A program made the position numbers and the translations under genes. Below are positions 1-14,300 of a DNA stretch of 64,000 nucleotides, one piece after another; position 1 is the stretch's first letter; each line of letters opens with the position of its first letter. The stretch comes from Ulva prolifera (Eukaryota > Chlorophyta > Ulvophyceae > Ulvales > Ulvaceae). The DNA is taken from contig CM041197.1 of assembly GCA_023078555.1 (NCBI GenBank), positions 6,407,810 through 6,471,809 on the forward strand, in the 5' to 3' direction. Under the pieces are notes generated by a model. The model saw nothing but the letters and a program-made list of their open reading frames with translations. It searched no databases and had not been told where the DNA came from.

Positions 1-336
1 ATGTATACAACATGAAGAAGTGAGCGCGGTGTGTAAAGGCCCTCCCATGCATGTCTTCTCCGAAAGTACACAGTTTTTGAAGAATGTGGACTACACAACA
101 GCTAGAATGCAAGCAGGCATGGGCTCAATGTAAATCAGTATATCTGACACACATAAATATTATATGTATGTATACAACATGTAGAAATGAGTGCGTCGAT
201 GTAAAGGTACTCCCAGGCTTGCCTGCTTCGAAAGTACACAGTTTTCGCAGAACGTGGTCTACACACTAGTAGGAATGCACGCGGGCACGAGGTCAATGAA
301 AAATTTCCATCTGACACCCATTGGCATGATATGTAT

Positions 337-1005
337 GTATACAACATGTAGAAGTGAGCGCGCCAATGTAAACGTACTCCCATGCATGCCTGCTTCGAAA
401 GTACACAGTTTTTGAAGATCGTGATCTACACACCAGTTGTTATGCACGCGGGCATGGGCTCAATGTAAATCAGTATATCCGACACATATTAACATTATAT
501 GTATGTATACAACATGTAGAAATGAGTGCGTCGATGTAAAGGTACTCCCAGGCTTGCCTGCTTCGAAAGTACACAGTTTTCGCAGAATGTGGTCTACACA
601 CTAGTAGGAATGCACGCGGGCACGAGGTCAATGAAAAATTTCCATCTGACACCCATTGGCATGATATGTATGTATACAACATGAAGAAGTGAGCGCGGTG
701 TGTAAAGGCCCTCCCATGCATGTCTTCTCCGAAAGTACACAGTTTTTGAAGAATGTGGACTACACAACAGCTAGAATGCAAGCAGGCATGGGCTCAATGT
801 AAATCAGTATATCTGACACACATTGGCATGATATGTATGTATACAATATGTAGAAGTGAGCGCGCCAATGTAAACGTACCCCCATGCCTGCCAGCTTCGA
901 AAGTACACAGTTTTTGAAGATCGTGGTCTACACACTAGTAGGAATGCACGCGGGCACGAGGTCAATGAAAATTTTCCATCTGACACACATTGGCATGATA
1001 TGTAT
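337..1005 (+). repeat. Array 1 reference units: variants C, B, A and D
   Basis: Four consecutive units that define the variants. 337-504 is C: GAGCGCGCCAATG box, GATCGTGATCTACACACC, tail CTCAATGTAAATCAG. 505-671 is B: GTGCGTCGATG box, CTACACACTAGTAGG, tail GGTCAATGAAAAATTTCC. 672-838 is A: GCGGTGTGTAAAGG box, CTTCTCCGAAAG, GGACTACACAACAGC, same tail type as C. 839-1005 is D: body similar to C but with the ACTAGTAGG box and the B-type tail. A and C share one tail and B and D share the other, and the two tail types alternate. The dimer of 334-335 bp is therefore the basic repeating unit, with two interchangeable variants at each position. Confidence 0.9.
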
Positions 1006-1897
1006 GTATACAACATGAAGAAATGAGCGCGGTGTGTAAAGGCCCTCCCATGCATGTCTTCTCCGAAAGTACACAGTTTTTGAAGAATGTGGACTACACA
1101 ACAGTTAGAATGCAAGCAGGCATGGGCTCAATGTAAATCAGTATATCCGACACATATTAACATTATATGTATGTATACAACATGTAGAAATGAGTGCGTC
1201 GATGTAAAGGTACTCCCAGGCTTGCCTGCTTCGAAAGTACACAGTTTTCGCAGAACGTGGTCTACACACTAGTAGGAATGCACGCGGGCACGAGGTCAAT
1301 GAAAAATTTCCATCTGACACCCATTGGCATGATATGTATGTATACAACATGTAGAAGTGAGCGCGCCAATGATAACGTACTCCCATGCATGCCTGCTTCG
1401 AAAGTACACAGTTTTTGAAGATCGTGATCTACACACCAGTTGTTATGCACGCGGGCATGGGATCAATGTAAATCAGTATATCCGACACATATTAACATTA
1501 TATGTATGTATACAACATGTAGAAATGAGTGCGTCGATGTAAAGGTACTCCCAGGCTTGCCTGCTTCGAAAGTACACAGTTTTCGCAGAACGTGGTCTAC
1601 ACACTAGTAGGAATGCACGCGGGCACGAGGTCAATGAAAAATTTCCATCTGACACCCATTGGCATGATATTTATGTATACAACATGAAGAAGTGAGCGCG
1701 GTGTGTAAAGGCCCTCCCATGCATGTCTTCTCCGAAAGTACACAGTTTTTGAAGAATGTGGACTACACAACAGCTAGAATGCAAGCAGGCATGGGCTCAA
1801 TGTAAATCAGTATATCTGACACACATAAATATTATATGTATGTATACAACATGTAGAAATGAGCGCGTCGATGTAAAGGTACTCCCAGGCCTGCCAG

Positions 1898-1922
1898 CTT
1901 CGAAAGTACACAGTTTTCGAAG
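1898..1922. repeat. Array 1 inverted repeat (8-bp arms, 9-nt spacer), example copy
   Basis: CTTCGAAA and TTTCGAAG are perfect reverse complements separated by GTACACAGT, giving a 25-bp dyad. It is complete in units that read TTTTCGAAGAACG, which are common from about 6 kb onward. It is broken in units with TTCGCAGAACG and has one mismatch in units with TTTTTGAAGATCG. The centre contains the AAGTACACAG box. This may be a protein-binding dyad or a cruciform-prone site, but no known binding motif was recognised. Confidence 0.7.
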
Positions 1923-2639
1923 AACGTGGTCTACACACTAGTAGGAATGCACGCGGGCACGAGGTCAATGAAACTTTTCCATCTGACACACATTGGCATG
2001 ATATGTATGTATACAACATGTAGAAGTGAGCGCGCCAATGTAAACGTACTCCCATGCATGCCTGCTTCGAAAGTACACAGTTTTTGAAGATCGTGATCTA
2101 CACACCAGTTGTTATGCACGCGGGCATGGACTCAATGTAAATCAGTATATCCGACACATATTAACATTATATGTATGTATACAACATGTAGAAATGAGTG
2201 CGTCGATGTAAAGGTACTCCCAGGCTTGCCTGCTTCGAAAGTACACAGTTTTCGCAGAACGTGGTCTACACACTAGTAGGAATGCACGCGGGCACGAGGT
2301 CAATGAAAAATTTCCATCTGACACCCATTGGCATGATATGTATGTATACAACATGTAGAAGTGAGCGCGCCAATGTAAACGTACTCCCATGCATGCCTGC
2401 TTCGAAAGTACACCGTTTTTGAAGATCGTGATCTACACACCAGTTGTTATGCACGCGGGCATGGGCTCAATGTAAATCAGTATATCCGACACATATTAAC
2501 ATTATATGTATGTATACAACATGTAGAAATGAGTGCGTCGATGTAAAGGTACTCCCAGGCTTGCCTGCTTCGAAAGTACAAAGTTTTCGCAGAACGTGGT
2601 CTACACACTAGTAGGAATGCACGCGGGCACGAGGTCAAT

Positions 2640-3141
2640 GAAAAATTTCCATCTGACACCCATTGGCATGATATGTATGTATACAACATGTAGAAATGAG
2701 TGCGTCGATGTAAAGGTACTCCCAGGCTTGCCTGCTTCGAAAGTACAAAGTTTTCGCAGAACGTGGTCTACACACTAGTAGGAATGCACGCGGGCACGAG
2801 GTCAATGAAAAATTTCCATCTGACACCCATTGGCATGATATGTATGTATACAACATGTAGAAGTGAGCGCGGTAATGTAAACGTACTCCCATGCCTGCCA
2901 GCTTCGAAAGTACACAGTTTTTGAAGATCGTGGTCTACACACTAGTAGGAATGCACGCGGGCACGAGGTCAATGAAAATTTTCCATCTGACACACATTGG
3001 CATGATATGTATGTATACAACATGAAGAAATGAGCGCGGTGTGTAAAGGCCCTCCCATGCATGTCTTCTCCGAAAGTACACAGTTTTTGAAGAATGTGGA
3101 CTACACAACAGCTAGAATGCAAGCAGGCATGGGCTCAATGT
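2640..3141 (+). repeat. Break in dimer alternation: three B/D-tail units in a row
   Basis: Tails of the GGTCAATGAAAA type occur at about 2635, 2802 and 2970 with no intervening TAAATCAGTATAT tail. The TAAATCAG tails flanking them are near 2474 and 3142, four units apart instead of two. The two middle units are near-identical copies, both carrying the rare GTACAAAG variant. This fits a one-unit duplication or unequal exchange. A similar two-in-a-row break lies at about 4312-4648. Breaks of the opposite kind, with two TAAATCAG tails in succession, are seen near 19028-19199, 28728-28896 and 32902-33071. Confidence 0.75.
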
Positions 3142-6100
3142 AAATCAGTATATCTGACACACATTGGCATGATATGTATGTATACAACATGTAGAAGTGA
3201 GCGCGCCAATGTAAACGTACTCCCATGCCTGCCAGCTTCGAAAGTACACAGTTTTTGAAGATCGTGGTCTACACACTAGTAGGAATGCACGCGGGCACGA
3301 GGTCAATGAGAATTTTCCATCTGACACACATTGGCATGATATGTATGTATACAACATGAAGAAATGAGCGCGGTGTGTAAAGGCCCTCCCATGCATGTCT
3401 TCTCCGAAAGTACACAGTTTTTGAAGAATGTGGACTACACAACAGCTAGAATGCAAGCAGGCATGGGCTCAATGTAAATCAGTATATCTGACACACATAA
3501 ATATTATATGTATGTATACAACATGTAGAAATGAGCGCGTCGATGTAAAGGTACTCCCAGGCCTGCCAGCTTCGAAAGTACACAGTTTTCGAAGAACGTG
3601 GTCTACACACTAGTAGGAATGCACGCGGGCACGAGGTCAATGAAACTTTTCCATCTGACACACATTGGCATGATATGTATGTATACAACATGTACAAGTG
3701 AGCGCGCCAATGTGAACGTACTCCCATGCATGCCTGCTTCGAAAGTACACAGTTTTTTAAGATCGTGATCTACACACCAGTTGTTATGCACGCGGGCATG
3801 GACTCAATGTAAATCAGTATATCCGACACATATTAACATTATATGTATGTATACAACATGTAGAAATGAGTGCGTCGATGTAAAGGTACTCCCAGGCTTG
3901 CCTGCTTCGAAAGTACACAGTTTTCGCAGAACGTGGTCTACACACTAGTAGGAATGCACGCGGGCACGAGGTCAATGAAACTTTTCCATCTGACACCCAT
4001 TGGCATGATATGTATGTATACAACATGTAGAAGTGAGCGCGCCAATGTAAACGTACTCCCATGCATGCCTGCTTCGAAAGTACACCGTTTTTGAAGATCG
4101 TGATCTACACACCAGTTGTTATGCACGCGGGCATGGGCTCAATGTAAATCAGTATATCCGACACATATTAACATTATATGTATGTATACAACATGTAGAA
4201 ATGAGTGCGTCGATGTAAAGGTACTCCCAGGCTTGCCTGCTTCGAAAGTACAAAGTTTTCGCAGAACGTGGTCTACACACTAGTAGGAATGCACGCGGGC
4301 ACGAAATCAATGAAAAATTTCCATCTGACACCCATTGGCATGATATGTATGTATACAACATGTAGAAATGAGCGCGTCGATGTAAAGGTACTCCCAGGCC
4401 TGCCAGCTTCGAAAGTACACAGTTTTCGCAGAACGTGGTCTACACACTAGTAGGAATGCACGCGGGCACGAGGTCAATGAAAAATTTCCATCTGACACCC
4501 ATTGGCATGATATGTATGTATACAACATGTAGAAGTGAGCGCGCCAATGTAAACGTACTCCCATGCATGTCTTCTCCGAAAGTACACAGTTTTTGAAGAA
4601 TGTGGACTACACAACAGCTAGAATGCAAGCAGGCATGGGCTCACTGTAAATCAGTATATCTGACACACATTGGCATGATATGTATGTATACAACATGTAG
4701 AAGTGAGCGCGCCAATGTAAACGTACTCCCATGCCTGCCAGCTTCGAAAGTACACAGTTTTTGAAGATCGTGGTCTACACACTAGTAGGAATGCATGCGG
4801 GCACGAGGTCAATGAAAATTTTCCATGTGACACACATTGGCATGATATGTATGTATACAACATGAAGAAATGAGCGCGGTGTGTAAAGGCCCTCCCATGC
4901 ATGTCTTCTCCGAAAGTACACAGTTTTTGAAGAATGTGGACTACACAACAGCTAGAATGCAAGCAGGCATGGGCTCAATGTAAATCAGTATATCTGACAC
5001 ACATAAATATTATATGTATGTATACAACATGTAGAAATGAGCGCGTCGATGTAAAGGTACTCCCAGGCCTGCCAGCTTCGAAAGTACACAGTTTTCGCAG
5101 AACGTGGTCTACACACTAGTAGGAATGCACGCGGGCACGAGGTCAATGAAAAATTTCCATCTGACACCCATTGGCATGATATGTATGTATACAACATGTA
5201 GAAGTGAGCGCGCCAATGTAAACGTACTCCCATGCATGCCTGCTTCCAAAGTACACAGTTTTTGAAGATCGTGATCTACACACCAGTTGTTATGCACGCG
5301 GGCATGGGCTCAATGTAAATCAGTATATCCGACACATATTAACATTATATGTATGTATACAACATGTAGAAATGAGTGCGTCGATGTAAAGGTACTCCCA
5401 GGCTTGCCTGCTTCGAAAGTACACAGTTTTCGCAGAACGTGGTCTACACACTAGTAGGAATGCACGCGGGCACGAGGTCAATGAAAGATTTCCATCTGAC
5501 ACCCATTGGCATGATATGTATGTATACAACATGAAGAAGTGAGCGCGGTGTGTAAAGGCCCTCCCATGCATGTCTTCTCCGAAAGTACACAGTTTTTGAA
5601 GAATGTGGACTACACAACAGCTAGAATGCAAGCAGGCATGGGCTCAATGTAAATCAGTATATCTGACACACATTGGCATGATATGTATGTATACAACATG
5701 TAGAAGTGAGCGCGCCAATGTAAACGTACTCCCATGCCTGCCAGCTTCGAAAGTACACAGTTTTTGAAGATCGTGGTCTACACACTAGTAGGAATGCACG
5801 CGGGCACGAGGTCAATGAAAATTTTCCATCTGACACACATTGGCATGATATGTATGTATACAACATGAAGAAATGAGCGCGGTGTGTAAAGGCCCTCCCA
5901 TGCATGTCTTCTCCGAAAGTACACAGTTTTTGAAGAATGTGGACTACACAACAGCTAGAATGCAAGTAGGCATGGGCTCAATGTAAATCAGTATATCTGA
6001 CACACATAAATATTATATGTATGTATACAACATGTAGAAATGAGCGCGTCGATGTAAAGGTACTCCCAGGCCTGCCTGCTTCGAAAGTACACAGTTTTCG

Positions 6101-8319
6101 AAGAACGTGGTCTACACACTAGTAGGAATGCACGCGGGCACGAGGTCAATGAAAATTTTCCATCTGACACCCATTGGCATGATATGTATGTATACAACAT
6201 GAAGAAGTGAGCACCAACGTAAACGTACTCCCATGCATGCCTGCTTCGAAAGTACACAGTTTTTGAAGATCGTGATCTACACACCAGTTGTTATGCACGC
6301 GGGCATAGGCTCAATGTAAATCAGTATATCCGACACACATTAACATTATATGTATGTATACAACATGTAGAAATGAGCGCGTCGATGTAAAGGTACTCCC
6401 ACGCCTGCCTGCTTCGAAAGTACACAGTTTTCGAAGAACGTGGTCTACACACTAGTAGGAATGCACGCGGGCACGAGGTCAATGAAAAATTTCCATCTGA
6501 CACCCATTGGCATGATATGTATGTATACAACATGAAGAAGTGAGCGCGGTGTGTAAAGGCCCTCCCATGCATGTATTCTCCGAAAGTACACAGTTTTTGA
6601 AGAATGTGGACTACACAACAGCTAGAATGCAAGCAGGCATGGGCTCAATGTAAATCAGTATATCTGACACACATTGGCATGATATGTATGTATACAACAT
6701 GTAGAAGTGAGCGCGCCAATGTAAACGTACTCCCATGCCTGCCAGCTTCGAAAGTACACAGTTTTTGAAGATCGTGGTCTACACACTAGGAGGAATGCAC
6801 GCGGGCACGAGGTCAATGAAAAATTTCCATCTGACACACATTGGCATGATATGTATGTATACAACATGAAGAAATGAGCGCGGTGTGTAAAGGCCCTCCC
6901 ATGCATGTCTTCTCCGAAAGTACACAGTTTTTGAAGAATGTGGACTACACAACAGCTAGAATGCAAGCAGGCATGGGCTCAATGTAAATCAGTATATCTG
7001 ACACACATAAATATTATATGTATGTATACAACATGTAGAAATGAGCGCGTCGATGTAAAGGTACTCCCAGGCCTGCCTACTTCGAAAGTACACAGTTTTC
7101 GAAGAACGTAGTCTACACACTAGTAGGAATGCACGCGGGCACGAGGTCAATGAAACTTTTCCATCTGACACACATTGGCATGATATGTATGTATACAACA
7201 TGTAGAAGTGAGCGCGCCAATGTAAACGTACTCCCATGCATGCCTGCTTCGAAAGTACACAGTTTTTGAAGATCGTGATCTACACACCAGTTGTTATGCA
7301 CGCGGGCATAGGCTCAATGTAAATCAGTATATCCGACACACATTAACATTATATGTATGTATACAACATGTAGAAATGAGCGCGTCGATGTAAAGGTACT
7401 CCCAGGCCTGCCTGCTTCGAAAGTACACAGTTTTCGAAGAACGTGGTCTACACACTAGTAGGAATGCACGGTGGCACGAGGACAATGAAAATTTTCCATC
7501 TGACACACATTGGCATGATATGTATGTATACAACATGAAGAAATGAGCGCGGCGTGTAAAGGACCTTCCATGCATGTCTTCTCCGAAAGTACACAGTTTT
7601 TGAAGAACGTGGACTACACAACAGCTAGAATGCAAGCAGGCATGGGCTCAATGTAAATCAGTATATCTGACACACATTAACATTATATGTATGTATACAA
7701 CATGTAGAAATGAGCGCGTCGATGTAAAGGTACTCCCAGGCCTGCCTGCTTCGAAAGTACACAGTTTTCGAAGAACGTGGTCTACACACTAGTAGGAATG
7801 CACGCGGGCACGAGGTCAATGAAACTTTTCCATCTGACACACATTGGCATGATATGTATGTATACAACATGTAGAAGTGAGCGCGCCAATGTAAACGTAC
7901 TCCCATGCATGCCTGCTTCGAAAGTACACAGTTTTTGAAGATCGTGATCTACACACCAGTTGTTATGCACGCGGGCATGGGCTCAATGTAAATCAGTATA
8001 TCCGACACATATTAACATTATATGTATGTATACAACATGTAGAAATGAGTGCGTCGATGTAAAGGTACTCCCAGGCTTGCCTGCTTCGAAAGTACACAGT
8101 TTTCGCAAAACGTGGTCTACACACTAGTAGGAATGCACGCGGGCACGAGGTCAATGAAAAATTTCCATCTGACACCCATTGGCATGATATGTATGTATAC
8201 AACATGAAGAAATGAGCGCGGTGTGTAAAGGCCCTCCCATGCATGTCTTCTCCGAAAGTACACAGTTTTTGAAGAATGTGGACTACACAACAGCTAGAAT
8301 GCAAGCAGGCATGGGCTCA

Positions 8320-11300
8320 ATGTAGATCAGTATATCTGACACACATTGGCATGATATGTATGTATACAACATGTAGAAGTGAGCGCGCCAATGTAAACGT
8401 ACTCCCATGCCTGCCTGCTTCGAAAGTACACAGTTTTCGAAGAACGTGGTCTACACACTAGTAGGAATGCACGCGGGCACGAGGTCAATGAAACTTTTCC
8501 ATCTGACACACATTGGCATGATATGTATGTATACAACATGTAGAAGTGAGCGCGCCAATGTAAACGTACTCCCATGCATGCCTGCTTCGAAAGTACACAG
8601 TTTTTGAAGATCGTGATCTACACACCAGTTGTTATGCACGCGGGCATGGGCTCAATGTAAATCAGTATATCCGACACATATTAACATTATATGTATGTAT
8701 ACAACATGTAGAAATGAGCGCGTCGATGTAAAGGTACTCCCAGGCCTGCCCGCTTCGAAAGTACACAGTTTTCGAAGAACGTGGTCTACACACTAGTAGG
8801 AATGCACGGTGGCACGAGGACAATGAAAATTTTCCATCTGACACACATTGGCATGATATGTATGTATACAACATGAAGAAATGAGCGCGGCGTGTAAAGG
8901 ACCTTCCATGCATGTCTTCTCCGAAAGTACACAGTTTTTGAAGAACGTGGACTACACAACAGCTAGAATGCAAGCAGGCATGGGCTCAATGTAAATCAGT
9001 ATATCTGACACACATTAACATTATATGTATGTATACAACATGTAGAAATGAGCGCGTCGATGTAAAGGTACTCCCAGGCCTGCCTGCTTCGAAAGTACAC
9101 GGTTTTCGAAGAACGTGGTCTACACACTAGTAGGAATGCACGCGGGCACGAGGTCAATGAAACTTTTCCATCTGACACACATTGGCATGATATGTATGTA
9201 TACAACATGTAGAAGTGAGCGCGCCAATGTAAACGTACTCCCATGCATGCCTGCTTCGAAAGTACACAGTTTTTGAAGATCGTGATCTACACACCAGTTG
9301 TTATGCACGCGGGCATGGGCTCAATGTAAATCAGTATATCCGACACATATTAACATTATATGTATGTATACAACATGTAGAAATGAGTGCGTCGATGTAA
9401 AGGTACTCCCAGGCTTGCCTGCTTCGAAAGTACACAGTTTTCGCAGAACGTGGTCTACACACTAGTAGGAATGCACGCGGGCACGAGGTCAATGAAAAAT
9501 TTCCATCTGACACCCATTGGCATGATATGTATGTATACAACATGAAGAAGTGAGCGCGCCAATGTAAACGTACTCCCATGCATGCCTGCTTCGAAAGTAC
9601 ACAGTTTTTGAAGATCGTGATCTACACACCAGTTGTTATGCACGCGGGCATAGGCTCAATGTAAATCAGTATATCCGACACACATTAACATTATATGTAT
9701 GTATACAACATGTAGAAATGAGCGCGTCGATGTAAAGGTACTCCCAGGCCTGCCTGCTTCGAAAGTACATAGTTTTCGAAGAACGTGGTCTACACACTAG
9801 TAGGAATGCACGCGGGCACGAGGACAATGAAAATTTTCCATCTGACACACATTGGCATGATATGTATGTATACAACATGTAGAAATGAGCGCGCCAATGT
9901 AAACGTACTCCCATGCATGCCTGCTTCGAAAGTACACGGTTTTTGAAGATCGTGATCTACACACCAGTTGTTATGCACGCGGGCATAGGCTCAATGTAAA
10001 TCAGTATATCCGACACACATTAACATTATATGTATGTATACAACATGTAGAAATGAGCGCGTCGATGTAAAGGTACTCCCAGGCTTGCCTGCTTCGAAAG
10101 TACACAGTTTTCGCAAAACGTGGTCTACACACTAGTAGGAATGCACGCGGGCACGAGGTCAATGAAAATTTTCCATCTGACACCCATTGGCATGATATGT
10201 ATGTATACAACATGAAGAAATGAGCGCGGTGTGTAAAGGCCCTCCCATGCATGTCTTCTCCGAAAGTACACAGTTTTTGAAGAATGTGGACTACACGACA
10301 GCTAGAATGCAAGCAGGCATGGGCTCAATGTAAATCAGTATATCTGACACACATAAATATTATATGTATGTATACAACATGTAGAAATGAGCGCGTCGAT
10401 GTAAAGGTACTCCCAGGCCTGCCTGCTTCGAAAGTACACAGTTTTCGAAGAACGTGGTCTACAAACTAGTAGGAATGCACGCGGGCACGAGGTCAATGAA
10501 ACTTTTCCATCTGACACACATTGGCATGATATGTATGTATACAACATGTAGAAGTGAGCGCGCCAATGTAAACGTACTCCCATGCATGCCTGCTTCGAAA
10601 GTACACAGTTTTTGAAGATCGTGATCTACACACCAGTTGTTATGCACGCGGGCATGGGCTCAATGTAAATCAGTATATCCGACACATATTAACATTATAT
10701 GTATGTATACAACATGTAGAAATGAGTGCGTCGATGTAAAGGTACTCCCAGGCTTGCCTGCTTCGAAAGTACACAGTTTTCGCAGAACGTGGTCTACACA
10801 CTAGTAGGAATGCACGCGGGCACGAGGTCAATGAAAATTTTCCATCTGACACCCATTGGCATGATATGTATGTATACAACATGAAGAAGTGAGCGCGCCA
10901 ATGTAAACGTACTCCCATGCATGCCTGCTTCGAAAGTACACAGTTTTTGAAGATCGTGATCTACACACCAGTTGTTATGCACGCGGGCATAGGCTCAATG
11001 TAAATCAGTATATCCGACACACATTAACATTATATGTATGTATACAACATGTAGAAATGAGCGCGTCGATGTAAAGGTACTCCCAGGCCTGCCTGCTTCG
11101 AAAGTACACAGTTTTCGAAGAACGTGGTTTACACACTAGTAGGAATGCACGGTGGCACGAGGACAATGAAAATTTTCCATCTGACACACATTGGCATGAT
11201 ATGTATGTATACAACATGAAGAAATGAGCGCGGCGTGTAAAGGACCTTCCATGCATGTCTTCTCCGAAAGTACACAGTTTTTGAAGAACGTGGACTACAC

Positions 11301-14300
11301 AACAGCTAGAATGCAAGCAGGCATGGGCTCAATGTAAATCAGTATATCTGACACACATTAACATTATATGTATGTATACAACATGTAGAAATGAGCGCGT
11401 CGATGTAAAGGTACTCCCAGGCCTGCCTGCTTCGAAAGTACACAGTTTTCGAAGAACGTGGTCTACACACTAGTAGGAATGCACGCGGGCACGAGGTCAA
11501 TGAAACTTTTCCATCTGACACACATTGGCATGATATGTATGTATACAACATGTAGAAGTGAGCGCGCCAATGTAAACGTACTCCCATGCATGCCTGCTTC
11601 GAAAGTACACAGTTTTTGAAGATCGTGATCTACACACCAGTTGTTATGCACGCGGGCATGGGCTCAATGTAAATCAGTATATCCGACACATATTAACATT
11701 ATATGTATGTATACAACATGTAGAAATGAGTGCGTCGATGTAAAGGTACTCCCAGGCTTGCCTGCTTCGAAAGTACACAATTTTCGCAAAACGTGGTCTA
11801 CACACTAGTAGGAATGCACGCGGGCACGAGGTCAATGAAAAATTTCCATCTGACACCCATTGGCATGATATGTATGTATACAACATGAAGAAATGAGCGC
11901 GGTGTGTAAAGGCCCTCCCATGCATGTCTTCTCCGAAAGTACACAGTTTTTGAAGAATGTGGACTACACAACAGCTAGAATGCAAGCAGGCATGGGCTCA
12001 ATGTAGATCAGTATATCTGACACACATTGGCATGATATGTATGTATACAACATGTAGAAGTGAGCGCGCCAATGTAAACGTACTCCCATGCCTGCCTGCT
12101 TCGAAAGTACACAGTTTTCGAAGAACGTGGTCTACACACTAGTAGGAATGCACGCGGGCACGAGGTCAATGAAACTTTTCCATCTGACACACATTGGCAT
12201 GATATGTATGTATACAACATGTAGAAGTGAGCGCGCCAATGTAAACGTACTCCCATGCATGCCTGCTTCGAAAGTACACAGTTTTTGAAGATCGTGATCT
12301 ACACACCAGTTGTTATGCACGCGGGCATGGGCTCAATGTAAATCAGTATATCCGACACATATTAACATTATATGTATGTATACAACATGTAGAAATGAGC
12401 GCGTCGATGTAAAGGTACTCCCAGGCCTGCCCGCTTCGAAAGTACACAGTTTTCGAAGAACGTGGTCTACACACTAGTAGGAATGCACGGTGGCACGAGG
12501 ACAATGAAAATTTTCCATCTGACACACATTGGCATGATATGTATGTATACAACATGAAGAAATGAGCGCGGCGTGTAAAGGACCTTCCATGCATGTCTTC
12601 TCCGAAAGTACACAGTTTTTGAAGAACGTGGACTACACAACAGCTAGAATGCAAGCAGGCATGGGCTCAATGTAAATCAGTATATCTGACACACATTAAC
12701 ATTATATGTATGTATACAACATGTAGAAATGAGCGCGTCGATGTAAAGGTACTCCCAGGCCTGCCTGCTTCGAAAGTACACAGTTTTCGAAGAACGTGGT
12801 CTACACACTAGTAGGAATGCACGCGGGCACGAGGTCAATGAAAATTTTCCATCTGACACCCATTGGCATGATATGTATGTATACAACATGAAGAAGTGAG
12901 CGCGCCAACGTAAACGTACTCCCATGCATGCCTGCTTCGAAAGTACACAGTTTTTGAAGATCGTGATCTACACACCAGTTGTTATGCACGCGGGCATAGG
13001 CTCAATGTAAATCAGTATATCCGACACACATTAACATTATATGTATGTATACAACATGTAGAAATGAGCGCGTCGATGTAAAGGTACTCCCATGCCTGCC
13101 TGCTTCGAAAGTACACAGTTTTCGAAGAACGTGGTCTACACACTAGTAGGAATGCACGCGGGCACGAGGTCAATGAAAAATTTCCATCTGACACCCATTG
13201 GCATGATATGTATGTATACAACATGAAGAAGTGAGCGCGGTGTGTAAAGGCCCTCCCATGCATGTCTTCTCCGAAAGTACACAGTTTTTGAAGAATGTGG
13301 ACTACACAACAGCTAGAATGCAAGCAGGCATGGGCTCAATGTAAATCAGTATATCTGACACACATTGGCATGATATGTATGTATACAACATGTAGAAGTG
13401 AGCGCGCCAATGTAAACGTACTCCCATGCATGCCTGCTTCGAAAGTACACAGTTTTTGAAGATCGTGATCTACACACCAGTTGTTATGCACGCGGGCATG
13501 GGCTCAATGAAAAATTTCCATCTGACACCCATTGGCATGATATGTATGTATACAACATGAAGAAGTGAGCGCGCCAACGTAAACGTACTCCCATGCATGC
13601 CTGCTTCGAAAGTACACAGTTTTTGAAGATCGTGATCTACACACCAGTTGTTATGCACGCGGGCATAGGCTCAATGTAAATCAGTATATCCGACACACAT
13701 TAACATTATATGTATGTATACAACATGTAGAAATGAGCGCGTCGATGTAAAGGTACTCCCAGGCCTGCCAGCTTCGAAAGTACACAGTTTTCGAAGAACG
13801 TGGTCTACACACTAGTAGGAATGCACGCGGGCACGAGGTCAATGAAAAATTTCCATCTGACACCCATTGGCATGATATGTATGTATACAACATGAAGAAG
13901 TGAGCGCGCCAATGTAAACGTACTCCCATGCATGCCTGCTTCGAAAGTACACAGTTTTTGAAGATCGTGATCTACACACCAGTTGTTATGCACGCGGGCA
14001 TAGGCTCAATGTAAATCAGTATATCCGACACACATTAACATTATATGTATGTATACAACATGTAGAAATGAGCGCGTCGATGTAAAGGTACTCCCAGGCC
14101 TGCCTGCTTCGAAAGTACACAGTTTTCGAAGAACGTGGTTTACACACTAGTAGGAATGCACGGTGGCACGAGGACAATGAAAATTTTCCATCTGACACAC
14201 ATTGGCATGATATGTATGTATACAACATGAAGAAATGAGCGCGGCGTGTAAAGGACCTTCCATGCATGTCTTCTCCGAAAGTACACAGTTTTTGAAGAAC

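Noticed and set aside
470-781. Repeated minus-strand open frames of 103 codons in array 1
   Set aside because: They recur once per dimer, overlap open frames in other phases, have no recognisable domain and exist because the 334/335-bp dimer happens to lack stops in one frame. They are by-products of the satellite.
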